Shown in pieces: positions 54,313 through 64,000 of a stretch of DNA of 64,000 nt. Every line of letters starts with the position of its first letter. Position 1 is the stretch's first letter. This DNA is from Melanopsichium pennsylvanicum (taxonomy: Eukaryota > Basidiomycota > Ustilaginomycetes > Ustilaginales): NCBI GenBank assembly GCA_900208305.1, contig OAPG01000004.1, positions 682,001 to 746,000 of the forward strand, read 5' to 3'. Below the pieces are notes generated by a model. It made no database searches. It was given only the letters and a program-made list of their open reading frames with translations, and was not told the DNA's origin. Made by a program: the position numbers and the translations under genes.

Positions 54313-54320
54313 CTTTATAT
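54313..54320 (-). promoter_or_regulatory. TATA box of the 53514-54221 gene
   Basis: ATATAAAG on the minus strand, about 92 bp before the start codon at 54221. Confidence 0.5.
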
Positions 54321-54708
54321 CTCGACAGCTCTCGAAAAAAAAAAAAGAAGAAAGACTGGCACCTTCCGCAAGCAATAGATCCACTCATAAAACTTGAACA
54401 ACAAGGTGTGAGAAACCCACATCTCCCACCGTATCACAACATCTCGTGCAGATCTTCATGACACCGCAGACGGTAAAAGACGCTGTATGAAGATGTCAGC
54501 GCGCTCGAGTATCGTATCTCCCTTGAATGAGTTGTACGCCATTGTCAGCATCGCACCTTGCGACTGCACACAATCCCCACTCATACACTTTAGCACATTT
54601 CACTCGCCCACACGACACCGTTCAAGAAACGGCTTGAAACTGCAGCACAAACGTGTACTGTATAACGTGGCAGAGGGTATACTGCAATGATGCCAAACCG
54701 ATGCAAAT

Positions 54709-55952
54709 TCAAGAGTGACTCGTCCTTGTCGGTTTATGAAACCCAACAAGTCTCCATTTTCTACTATCTTTTGGATGTGCCACAATGACATTAGCCCGGA
54801 TCAGCAACTCAATCATGGCATCATCCACCTCACCACCAGTTCTCCTTTGCGCCAATCTGCTTGCGCTTACATATGGATCTAGCGGCTGATCCCACGCCTG
54901 GTTCATAAATTCATCCAAATAATGACGCAGCGTCACGACTTTGCGACCAGCCGTCGAGCTGGATGAATTCGAAGCAGGTGGGAAGAGCGACGAACCAAGA
55001 TCGATCAATTGCGCCAAAAGTTCTTTGAATCTTCGCTCCTCTTGCTTGAATTTTCGATTGAGCTCCCTGCAGAGTTGGAGCCCATGAAGCGCGTGCGACA
55101 AAAAGCAAAGTAGAGAGGGAATTACGCGAATTGACAGAGTGTGAGTCAGTCTACTTTGTCCTAAAGGCGGATGTAACAGGAATAGTGGCAGGAGATGTCC
55201 ACTTACCGAATTGCGCTCTCGCTCGTCAAATCTTGTTGTCTCTTCCTCTGCAGCTGAGCGAATCGCTTTACTAATCCAGCCGAAACTATGTTGAGATCCG
55301 ACTCGAGCTGCTGCTCGCGCAACAAGGCGTCCTTTTCTGAGCTCAGTTCAGTCCGGAGAAAATCGATCGCCGAGGTTTGTTGAACGGTGAGATCCTGAAG
55401 TTCGGCTCGTGTGCGAATATTTGTCACTGCAGGGCTGTCTAGTGGTGGTGCTTGAGAGTTTTCTGTTGTCGATGGCAGATGTGGTATGGTATAAAAGATA
55501 TCAGTAATGCAATGATGGCAAACGAGCTGGTGGTGGTACGCAAAACTGACCTTTCTCGAGCGCACGAATGGCGTACTCTAATTGTTGCCATTCGAGCTCC
55601 AGGCGGTGTTTCTCGTCAGTCTTTGCTTCGTCTGCATTGCTTTTCTTTGCATTTGCGAGAACTTCAAGTCGCTGTTTCACAGAGTTATCGAATGGTCGCT
55701 TCCTGTATCAATATCGCTCCCCTTTTCAACATGAAGGATATGAAAATAAAAAAAAAAGATGCTTACCTGGTCGACTGAGCGTGCCAAAGCATCGTTTCTA
55801 GCTTTTTCATCTTCAAACACCGCCAGCAGCTCTTCTGCTTCGCCTTCGGCTTCTGTTGTGGCTCTGGAGGAGGTTGTAGTGTTGAGAGGAGAGCGTGTTT
55901 TGGAGCGCGACGCAGCTTCCTCGAGGGCTGTTTGGCGGAGAATCTCGGCCAT
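54709..55952 (-). CDS. CENPK: CENP-K homologue, inner kinetochore (four exons)
   Basis: 315 residues from exons 55767-55952, 55551-55698, 55207-55462 and 54709-55066. Donors are GTAAGC, GTCAGT and GTAAGT; acceptors are AAG, CAG and CAG, and phases fit throughout. The first three exons encode an acidic, mostly coiled-coil protein. The last exon encodes a C-terminal block (VTLRHYLDEFMNQ...LDPYV...ELLIRANVIVAHPKDSRKWRL) that parallels vertebrate CENP-K (ITLHEMLEILINR...HDPYV...ELLLR.GIALRHPEDP..IRLEAFH). CENP-K, Sim4 in fission yeast, belongs to the CCAN that links centromeric chromatin to the outer kinetochore. An ATG 24 nt upstream would add eight residues. Confidence 0.75.
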
Positions 55953-56372
55953 GTTATAGAATGTTGTGCCTTGCATCTTGATATACTTTGGCTATGTGTC
56001 GATCTTGTATTCTTTGAGGGCGATGGCATTGAGCCAAGGAAAGCGACAAGTGACATTGGCAGGTATGAAGTACAGGTTATATTGTGTTGTTCTCTCTCCC
56101 TCAATCAACGCGACAAACTAGTCACGAGCCACGAGCGCGTCTGAGTGCCGATTTCCGAATTTGGCCATATTGGATAGAAAGGCCGCTGTCCAACAAAGTG
56201 GAGGGTAACACGAAAAAAAAAAAGTGGGGTTGCAGATGAGCTTTGCCTGGTTTGCTCTTACAGCCATTGACCCCCTCCTGTGTGATTAACTCTTGACGTC
56301 CATCTGTATCACACTCTTTGAACGTAACTTCAGTCTGACTGTTGCCGGCGTTGCTCAGGAGAGCTACGCACA
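55953..56372. promoter_or_regulatory. Divergent promoter of CENP-K and IRC3-like helicase
   Basis: 420 bp between start codons, with an A-run at about 56212-56223 and no gene of its own. No clear TATA box. Confidence 0.4.
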
Positions 56373-58700
56373 ATGTCGGCCCTATTGGTACGGTCTTTAC
56401 TGGAAGCTGCTTTGTGGTCTGCTCGCAGTCCTCCAATACGCCAAGCAGCCACAATACTCGCAACAGCCTCCCTGCCCAGCCACGCCTTCATCGCAGGTCG
56501 GACGCCGTCGAAGATTTCTAACAAACAACCGATGTTCACACTCATACGGCAAAATTCAAGTTCTGCCGTAGCACAAGATTCGGTAGCGTCTCAAAGTGAA
56601 CAAATATCTGATATCATCAATCCCTCCCTTTCACCTTCAGAGTCCACCTTCTCCCTCCGCCCCTACCAGAAGGAATGCATCAACGACTGTCTTGCAGCCC
56701 TGAGCTCTGGAATCACCCGTATCGGAGTCTCTTCACCTACAGGCTCGGGCAAGACGACCATCTTCACCCACCTGCTTCACCTCCTGCCTCCTCATCCCGT
56801 CACCTCTGGAACCCGCGTACTTATCATCGTAAACTCCATCGAACTGGCTCTACAAGCAGCGAATGCTGTAACAACCATGTTTTCCGGAAAGTCGGTCGAG
56901 ATCGAACAGGGTACAAAGTACAAAGCAAGCGGGCTCGCTGATGTGACCGTAGCAACATATCAGACGCTAAACCGGAGCGAGGAGAGGCTGAACAAGTTTA
57001 GACCGCAAGACTTTAAGGCGGTGGTGGTCGACGAGGCTCATCATGCTGCTGCTCCGAGCTATCTGAAGGTTTTGTCTCATTTTGATCCACTCATTGGGCT
57101 CAGTACTGAGGAAAGGGGGAAGAATGCTGATGTCGGTTCATCCAACAGTGTACCGGTAATAGGATTCAGTGCAACATTCAGCAGACACGATGGCCTCGCA
57201 TTGGGCAAAGTTTTTGACAGGATCGTGTTTCACAAAGATTTTCTCACCATGATTGGCGAGAAATGGCTTTGTCCGATCCGCTTCACAAGCATCAAAGCCG
57301 ACATTGATCTGTCGTCGGTCAAGATCAACAATCTCAGCTCCGACTTTGCAACGTCGTCTCTCGCCTCGGTGGTCAATACGGAAGTCGTCAACAGGATCAT
57401 TCTCAAAGCCTGGATAGATCGAGCGCACACTCGACGTCGTTCAACTCTGATTTTTGCAGTCAACATCCAACATGTACAAGATCTCACGGCTACATTTCGC
57501 AACGCAGGAGTCGACGCACGGTACTTGCACGGCGGTACACCCATGATGCAACGCCGACAGCTACTCGAGGATTTTCGCAATGGTGTCTATCCAATTCTCG
57601 TCAACTGCGCAATCCTGACCGAAGGGGCCGATGTTCCCGCTATAGACTGCGTGGTGCTGGCACGGCCTACCAGATCGCGCAACTTATTCTCACAGATGAT
57701 CGGACGTGGGCTTCGTCTGTCTCCAAAGACAAAGAAGAAAGACTGCCTCATCCTCGACATTGTAGGCAACATTGAAAAGGGAGTGGTCTGCACTCCGACG
57801 CTGTTTGGTTTGAACTCGGAAGACATTATCGAGGATGAATCTGCCGAATCTCTGCTCGAACGGTCTCAAGAAGATGCTGCGACGTTGGATTCTTCAGAAG
57901 CGGTTGAGCAACAGCAAACGGATCCGTTCGAAATTAGTCTCAGGGACCCCACAAAAATTACGTACATCGACTATGAAGATCCGGTAGCGCTTCAGAAAGC
58001 CATGTTGAGCAGAAGTACGGTGGTAGAGACCATGTCTATGAATGCTTGGGTCGATTGTGGCGGAGAAATGTACATTCTTGATGTGCCTCGACGTGGGTTC
58101 GTCAAAGTTGAACGCAACCAACTTGAGACGGATGCGGAAGGGGAAGAGAAGATTTGGACATCGTGGTTTACACCGAGTAATAGTGATGCAGACGAAGCAG
58201 CAGCAGCAGAAGCTGGTGGTGGAAGGTCAAGCGCTCGATTTGGAACAGGCAAGTTGGCGGGTGGATCGCCGTATAGAAGACCACGGCATGTTTTGTATTC
58301 TCCAACATTGGAGCAGGCGGTGAGAGGGTCGGATTTGTATGTGAAAAAGAATGTTTTAAAAAATTCACCGCAATTGTTCAGCACGCTTAATAGGAGAGCA
58401 CCTTGGAGAACAACTAAAGCGAGCGATTCCCAACGTAACCTAGTCGAAAAACGTCTTGGCTTATTCAAGCAACGCGATTCGACTTCTGGTCCGTTTCAAG
58501 TTGAAAAAGTTCAAACCGAACGCTCAGCAGGTCAACTAACAAAAGGTCAAGCAAGCATCATCTTGACCAGATTACTTCACGGTGCTAAAACGAGATGGAA
58601 AGAGAGAGTGAAAAAATCAAACAAACTTTGGCGAAAGAGTGAAAAGGATAAAGCAACAATAGAAAGGGGTACGGTCAAAGTTGGTCCTTTGATATCGTGA
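56373..58700 (+). CDS. IRC3: IRC3-like mitochondrial DEAD/H-box helicase
   Basis: A 775-residue SF2 helicase. The first 60 residues are Ala/Ser/Arg-rich with almost no acid, a probable mitochondrial presequence. The Q-motif-like block LRPYQKECINDCL precedes Walker A SPTGSGKT (about residue 124). Then come TYQTL, Walker B VDEAHH (about 219), motif III SATFSRHDG, and the helicase C half with YLHGGTPMMQRRQLLEDF, LTEGADVPAIDCV and the arginine-finger block QMIGRGLRLSP. Yeast Irc3 is a mitochondrial branch-migration helicase needed for mtDNA stability, and the architecture fits it. The C-terminal 250 residues are less conserved and basic. No intron is needed. Confidence 0.85.
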   Translation: MSALLVRSLLEAALWSARSPPIRQAATILATASLPSHAFIAGRTPSKISNKQPMFTLIRQNSSSAVAQDSVASQSEQISDIINPSLSPSESTFSLRPYQKECINDCLAALSSGITRIGVSSPTGSGKTTIFTHLLHLLPPHPVTSGTRVLIIVNSIELALQAANAVTTMFSGKSVEIEQGTKYKASGLADVTVATYQTLNRSEERLNKFRPQDFKAVVVDEAHHAAAPSYLKVLSHFDPLIGLSTEERGKNADVGSSNSVPVIGFSATFSRHDGLALGKVFDRIVFHKDFLTMIGEKWLCPIRFTSIKADIDLSSVKINNLSSDFATSSLASVVNTEVVNRIILKAWIDRAHTRRRSTLIFAVNIQHVQDLTATFRNAGVDARYLHGGTPMMQRRQLLEDFRNGVYPILVNCAILTEGADVPAIDCVVLARPTRSRNLFSQMIGRGLRLSPKTKKKDCLILDIVGNIEKGVVCTPTLFGLNSEDIIEDESAESLLERSQEDAATLDSSEAVEQQQTDPFEISLRDPTKITYIDYEDPVALQKAMLSRSTVVETMSMNAWVDCGGEMYILDVPRRGFVKVERNQLETDAEGEEKIWTSWFTPSNSDADEAAAAEAGGGRSSARFGTGKLAGGSPYRRPRHVLYSPTLEQAVRGSDLYVKKNVLKNSPQLFSTLNRRAPWRTTKASDSQRNLVEKRLGLFKQRDSTSGPFQVEKVQTERSAGQLTKGQASIILTRLLHGAKTRWKERVKKSNKLWRKSEKDKATIERGTVKVGPLIS

Positions 58701-58741
58701 TAAAAAAACTTTTTCTTTTGCAGTTTCTTGATAATAACATA

Positions 58742-58813
58742 CCCCCCCCCCACCCGTTCAAGTTGCTTTTTTACATCATGTTGAATTTGATGAGTGGTGA
58801 GACGAAAAAGAAG

Positions 58814-58844
<31 letters not shown>
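58742..58844. repeat. C10 and A31 homopolymer tracts in a convergent 3' region
   Basis: Ten C at 58742-58751 and 31 A at 58814-58844 lie just after the helicase stop. The remainder of 58701-59467, between convergent genes, holds no recognisable gene. Confidence 0.85.
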
Positions 58845-58846
<2 letters not shown>

Positions 58847-59467
58847 TGTTATGTGCACAAGCGAACGTGGGCTTCATTGCAGCAGTTGGCCATCAAGGTG
58901 CATCATCAGCCTGCATCTGAGAAGCAAGGATGGTTGTTTTTGATCTAATTCCAGCATCAAATATGAGGTTTTGTTACCTGACATACAATTCATATTAGAT
59001 TTGATGCCTCAATTTTGTGCAGAATCGGTCCGAACGTATCCTTCCGCACGACAGAGCATCGATCACACCGTCAAGGAAAACAAGAAGGACATTTGTAGGG
59101 AAAAGCTGAACAGGCATGGTTACGAGGTATACTCCAGCGAAGCCCACACAGTGGGCTGTTTGACCGGGCAGATGAGACAGACTTATTACAGGAGTGATCG
59201 AAAAAGGCGAAAGGCGACGAAGCAAACAGACCAGACAAAGAAAAACCAAAACGGAGCGAAACCGTTCCTTTCGGGTTAGTCGGATCACACCTATGCTGGG
59301 AGCAGTGCGATTCATAGGGAGCGTGGGGATCTGAACTGGTGTGTCATGCTGGAAATAAGGCAGGGCGGGAAGGAGAACACTGTCGAGAATGGTATCTATA
59401 CATTTGGAACCCATATTTGCGTGGGTTTGAATATAGGTCCATGCCAAGTGTGGATCAAAACAGGCGC

Positions 59468-61418
59468 TTAAGAATCGGAAACCTCGAGCTTTCCGCTCCT
59501 GCCAGGGTAAGCAGTGGGATGCTGCTGGCTCCAATAGCCGCTGTTTCTGTCCATTCCGTTGGGATAAGCTCCACTAGGATCGTGCTCTTGTTTACTAGGC
59601 CAACCGTACCCATCCTGATGCGTGGCTCCCACCTGATGCATCTCGGGATGCGATTCACCGTGAGGACCAGGCGCGCCAAATGGGCTCGGGTTCGACCACG
59701 TGCTGTCCGTGGTTCCACTGTGAGCGGATACGGGGGCAGGAGTGTTGCTGAATGGCATGCTGAAGGTCACACCGCCATTCGAGCCGTTTGAGTCAGTACG
59801 GTGGTCCAGGCCGGGCATGGTGCCATAGTATGGGTCTGCATTGGAGTGAATACTGTGGCCATTGGTTTGGGGATCAATGTGGGCGAGAGCTGGAGCAGCG
59901 CCGTCGGAAGAACCCTTCTCGCAAGAGCCGCCGTCGATGGATCCTGTAGAACGTTCCTTCTTGGTTGACTTCTTTTTCTGTGGGTTTTCGTCGTAGTGGC
60001 AGTCGCGCTTGCCGATACGGCACTGCTTGCATGGGTTGCCGTCCTGGGAGCACTTGACCTTGCGCTTGCGGCAGACGAGACAGCCGGTTCGGGATCGCTT
60101 GAATTTGGCTCGCCTAGCCGGGCCAGGTCCGCCGGGAATGTCGCCTTCAAGCATCATTCCAGGTGCCAGATGAGGTGCCATACCGTAACCCATTGCGGCT
60201 ACAGCGTGAGTTGCTGTTCCAGGAGCTCCATAAGGATTGCCATAGGCACGACCAGAGGCGGCGGACGACGACATGGAGCGGTAACGGGTGGGAGACATGG
60301 CAGACATGGCATTGGCATCATACCCGTAAGTAGGAGGGATGGACGCATTGTTGGCGCCATAACCAGCCATTCTTGAATGATCATAGCCGTTTGGTGGAGC
60401 AGCACTAACTGAAGCGTGGCGACCGTGCATGGCAGAACTGCTGCTCGCTCCCCATGGCCAGTGACGACCAGAGCTTCCAGGAACTTGGTAGTCAGCGGAG
60501 ACTAAACCGGACTTTCCGAGCTGGGGTTGAGTGCGGATTGCGCGATCGTCAAGGGAAAAGCGGCGGGCATCTGCAGCTTGACCTTGAGCGTAGCGAACCT
60601 GAGCATGCAGAGGAGGGGACTGATCGTAAAAGTGACCACTGGTGGAGCCACTGTCGATAGAAGAGCCCAAGCCGACTTGATCGAATTGGCCATTGAGAGA
60701 GTATATCGAGGCGTGACGGGAGGCGGTCAGGCCGGGAGATGAGGGAGCCCATCCACCGGTTATATCGTGAGGCGAGGAAATGGACGAGATCGACTCCTGG
60801 CGATGGTGAGGCAAGCCCATGGACGAGTTATGAGAGAAGCTGCCACGATAGCCTATAGATGCATCGATACAAAGGAAGAAAAGCATTGTGCAGAATGTTG
60901 CACTTTGGTCAGCTCCGAGTTGGAATGCTCTGTACGAATGCATGGTGCTCTTCGAACGCTCGGACAGGATGCCGATATGCCGAAGATTCGTTGTGGTATA
61001 TACTTACTGGACATGGGAGAGTGCGCTTCTGCCATAGTACCGGCTTGCGAATGCGCGGCTGGCAATGCGGCATTGCCATACGGATCGTTCGATGCTGTGT
61101 GGTGAATTGCCTCGAAAGGACGCGGCGCACGAGGTTCGTGCGATTCTGCGGCAAAAATTGGTGCAGATCGGTCTGCTGATATAGCACCAGCTCCGTAGTG
61201 CGCAGGATAGCTTGGTTGCTCCATGTATGCGCTATCGAAACATAGCAAATGAAACGACAACATGTCAGCGAAACGCTCTGATGAGTGAAAAACTGGCAGG
61301 AAAGCGGCCTTGGTCGGGAGCAAGATTGCCAAGATGGCAATGTGGGGTGCTCTCAACGTCTTTTAGGTTGAACAAGTGTGGTGCTCTGATTTCGTCGAAC
61401 AACTTACTTTGCGCTCAT
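59468..61418 (-). CDS. Zn2Cys6 (Gal4-type) transcription factor (three exons)
   Basis: 539 residues from exons 61408-61418, 61008-61231 and 59468-60852. The introns are 176 and 155 nt, with GTAAGT donors and TAG acceptors. The start is MSA-NAYMEQPSYPAHYG. The N-terminal half is Ser/Gly/Tyr/Ala-rich. The binuclear cluster sits unusually far in, near residues 333-360: CLVCRKRKVKC...CKQCRIGKRDC with CX2CX6C and CX2CX6C spacing and a basic linker (KKKSTKKER) after it. No fungal_trans domain is seen, and the C-terminus is Ser/Gly/Asn/His-rich. Its target genes cannot be told from sequence. It converges with the helicase gene and has a long AT/GC-mixed upstream region. Confidence 0.88.
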
Positions 61419-64000
61419 TGTAATGTGCGGAGTATGTGATGTAGGTGCGGGTGTGTGCGAATTGAAAACGAAAGTCTCGTTGGAAGGGTGGGAGAATTTC
61501 GATAGTGGCGACTGCGAATGACTGGTTGTCGGGAACGTCCCGTTCAGGAGTCGGTGCAGTCGGGAGATTGGGCTATCGGCTACTGTGGACAGCTACACTA
61601 GTTGGGGTAATCCAGGCAGAGTGCGATGCATGAAACGCTGCTGAGAATGGCTTGAGGAGCTTGTGAACGATGTGGAAAGTTGCCTCTGAATGGAGATGGA
61701 TGAGAACGAGGTGCGTGGACGTGCGAGGTGAGAATGAGAGTTGGGGAGTCCGTGATACTGAGATACGATTCTATGTGCAAATTATGTTGACGGTAAGGAT
61801 ACAAAGGATACAAGACGTTGAGGATGGTGATGAATCTAGTAGATGAGGGAAGGATGGGAGAGGATGATATTCGGAGAAGGAAGTGGTTAAGGAGAAGCGG
61901 ATGTAGATGAAGTTGAGGTGCAAATGTGCGGAGGCAGACGGAGAGAGCGTGGCGGAGAGGCGAGGCTCGATGCGAGGCTAGGCGAAGTGTGTGCGCGTGC
62001 GCAAAGGTTTGGACCAAACTTGCTACTGTGATAGGGAACGGTGACGTTGAGATGGAGCAGCAGTACCTGACCAAACGGGACCTGGAAACGGCCTACCGAA
62101 GCATCATCACTGTGCAAGAAGAGGTCGCGAAGGGTTAGAGGATGATCCCAGAAAATCGCTTCCCGAGTCAAAACTTGACAGATGGTCTTGGCTGTCGTGT
62201 AGACGAGGCAGACCAAGTGTGAGAGTGAGTTTATGGACGGAGCTGTGCTGGTAGTGAGTGGGACCAGACTGCTATCATTGTCGTCCACGGCGGTAAGAGG
62301 CAAGAGAGCAGCCAAACTGTGCAAGGTTTGGCTCAAGCAATGCAGCATCTTGCTTGCTCTTGCTTGCTCTTGCTTGCTCTCTCCTCAACAGCAGAGTAAC
62401 AGCAGTTGCTGCCCAACTGTGGTGTGAAGCGGGGGGGGCATTCAAAAGAAGGCAGAAGCAGATGCACACACACACCAAGCAACAAAAAGCATATGCCTGC
62501 ATACGCTCTTTTGACTAAAACGCAACGGCACAAACGCCACGAAATAAATTTAGCAATAAAACGGTGACGACTGCAAGATGCATGGCGTCGGAGAAACAGT
62601 TTGGCACATTTCGGGGCGACGAGCCTCAGCTGAAGGAGGAAAGTGTGTTGGCCGTCCCAGCCATCCAAATTTCTTTGCTCTTTTGGATTTTGCAGAGGAT
62701 TGCAGTTTGCTGTCTTGTTCAATTGATTGCAAAGGTCGTCCGCTATATCGCTCAGAGAGAAAGTTGAGGTTTCAAGTGTGACAGCGGAGATCGATTGTCT
62801 AAACAGTATTAAAATTCGAATGGACTCCGCCGTCACTTGCCATGAGGCAGCCAATTGCTGTGTTTAAAGAGTGGAGTGGGGTTTCAGGATTGAATTTGTG
62901 AGACGCAAGAAAAATAATATTGGGGTGCTTTAAGTACTAGACCAGTACTGTGAAACCGGCCGGGGAAAATGAAAGGAATTCACAGTTCTGTGGGTAGAAA
63001 CCGAGCAGGTAAAGCGTGAAAAGAATAGTGGCGTAACCAACCTTCGGATCGCAGTGCACAGAGCAAGCGCGGAGGTAATGAAACACGAATTTATCAATTT
63101 TAGAATTTTATTATCACCAAAAAGAGCACCAAATCACATCTCTTGAGCTTCTCTCTGATATGCATGGTCTGACACAGGTGAGTAAGCTGCGGCATGTTTG
63201 CTTGACGAAAGGCTGAAATTTGCGACTCTGCGACTCTGACAAGGTGGCAGTACAGCAGATGGCAGATTTTCAAGGCTGGGGCAGATCGATGGGATCTGTT
63301 TTTTTTGGATCTCGGCTAGACGCTCCACGCAGACAATGCGTCTCCCAAGGTTTTCAACCCCGACGCACATAAACCACGCTCGATGATGCTCGTCTTGCGT
63401 TTTCACCCTGTCGCAGAGCTTTCCTTTGTTCCCTAGTTCCGCCCACCATCCCAGTTCCGCCCACCATCCCACTTCCGGTCAAGTCCACAGATCCCGGCCA
63501 AACCTAACACTGATTTGGATGATCATGTGCTGGACCAAAACAAAGAACAGTTCTACAAGACATCAAACCATACCCTCGCCTTGAATTGTCTTGCCGCGAA
63601 TGCATTGCTTTTGCAGCTTGTCTCGCTGCATTGCTATTTTGTTGATGGTGTATTTCAAATGTCTGTCAGAGGAAAACGTGAAGAAGCTCTGATGATGGTG
63701 AAGGGTGACGCATTCAGCTCAGATGCTTTCAAGTCGCCGAAGCACACAACCGTAGGCACACAATTACGCCAGATTTGAACCTTGAGCTGTGGTAGGCTCA
63801 CACGCAAATGCATGCCAGATCCCGGCAAACACAGCATCTCAGATGCAGTAAAGACGCTCTATTGATCCCCACCAGATCTGTACCGCGCCAAATCCAACCC
63901 GTCGTGATTTTACACCTCGCCTGGTTAACTATCGTCGGATACTCTATGGATCGTCTACGACGGCAGGAAACCTTGGTCTGATCCTTTGTTAGTTCGGCAG
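61419..64000. other. Region without recognised gene, probably the upstream region of the Zn2Cys6 gene
   Basis: About 2.6 kb. Open frames of up to 173 codons exist on the minus strand (61598-62854), but they overlap each other in different frames and are low in complexity. CTTGCTCTTG repeats lie at about 62346-62380, and a perfect 18-bp tandem duplication (AGTTCCGCCCACCATCCC) at 63435-63470. No gene is seen running off the right edge. Confidence 0.4.

Noticed and set aside
61598..62854. Several 150-175-codon minus-strand frames upstream of the Zn2Cys6 gene
   Set aside because: They overlap in different frames, are low in complexity and match no family. They are more likely promoter or leader sequence.
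63134..63472. 112-codon minus-strand frame with a WWAELG repeat
   Set aside because: The repeat is simply the 18-bp tandem duplication translated. No domain or partner supports a gene.

Overview
The window is nuclear DNA of a filamentous or dimorphic fungus, most likely a basidiomycete smut (Ustilaginomycotina). I infer this from roughly 50% GC, long mostly intron-poor genes, short introns with GTAAGT-type donors, and gene families typical of that group (fungal KIN1, SNF1, Zn2Cys6 regulators). No species call is possible from sequence reading alone. About 17 host protein genes are supported, nearly all housekeeping.

Layout. 1-5.0 kb: 5' part of DNA ligase I (CDC9, minus) with a MluI-box cluster upstream, then a long non-coding stretch. 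5.0-10.2 kb: KIN1/MARK-type kinase. 10.7-11.9 kb: a decayed LINE 3' end beside a GC-rich block. 12.0-16.4 kb: pirin and mitochondrial ClpX-like ATPase, convergent. 16.8-25.4 kb: condensin SMC2, NEDD8-E1 subunit ULA1 and divergent dynactin ARP10. 25.6-28.5 kb: HSP10 and HSP60 head to head. 29.1-31.4 kb: a SWAP/SURP-type splicing protein head to head with MAGO nashi. 33.7-35.3 kb: beta-tubulin. 37.3-44.4 kb: YPP1 and SNF1. 44.7-49.7 kb: a complete, very young Ty1/copia retrotransposon on the minus strand. 50.1-54.2 kb: VCX1-type Ca2+/H+ exchanger and two small secreted proteins. 54.7-58.7 kb: CENP-K (four exons) head to head with an IRC3-like mitochondrial helicase. 59.5-61.4 kb: a Zn2Cys6 transcription factor (three exons). 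61.4-64 kb: no gene recognised.

The most unusual object is the copia element. It has 336-bp LTRs differing at one base, a 5-bp target duplication, LTR termini AG...CT instead of TG...CA, and gag and pol in one frame separated by a single UAG. Its primer-binding site matches the anticodon half of tRNA-Lys(CUU). Each LTR also carries a piece that looks like the T arm, 3' acceptor strand, discriminator and CCA of a tRNA.

Functionally related neighbours share promoters: the two mitochondrial chaperonin subunits (HSP10/HSP60) and two RNA-splicing factors (SWAP-like/MAGO). Introns are strongly biased to the start codon; the first coding exons of HSP10, MAGO, tubulin, YPP1 and the Zn2Cys6 gene are 3 to 26 nt long.
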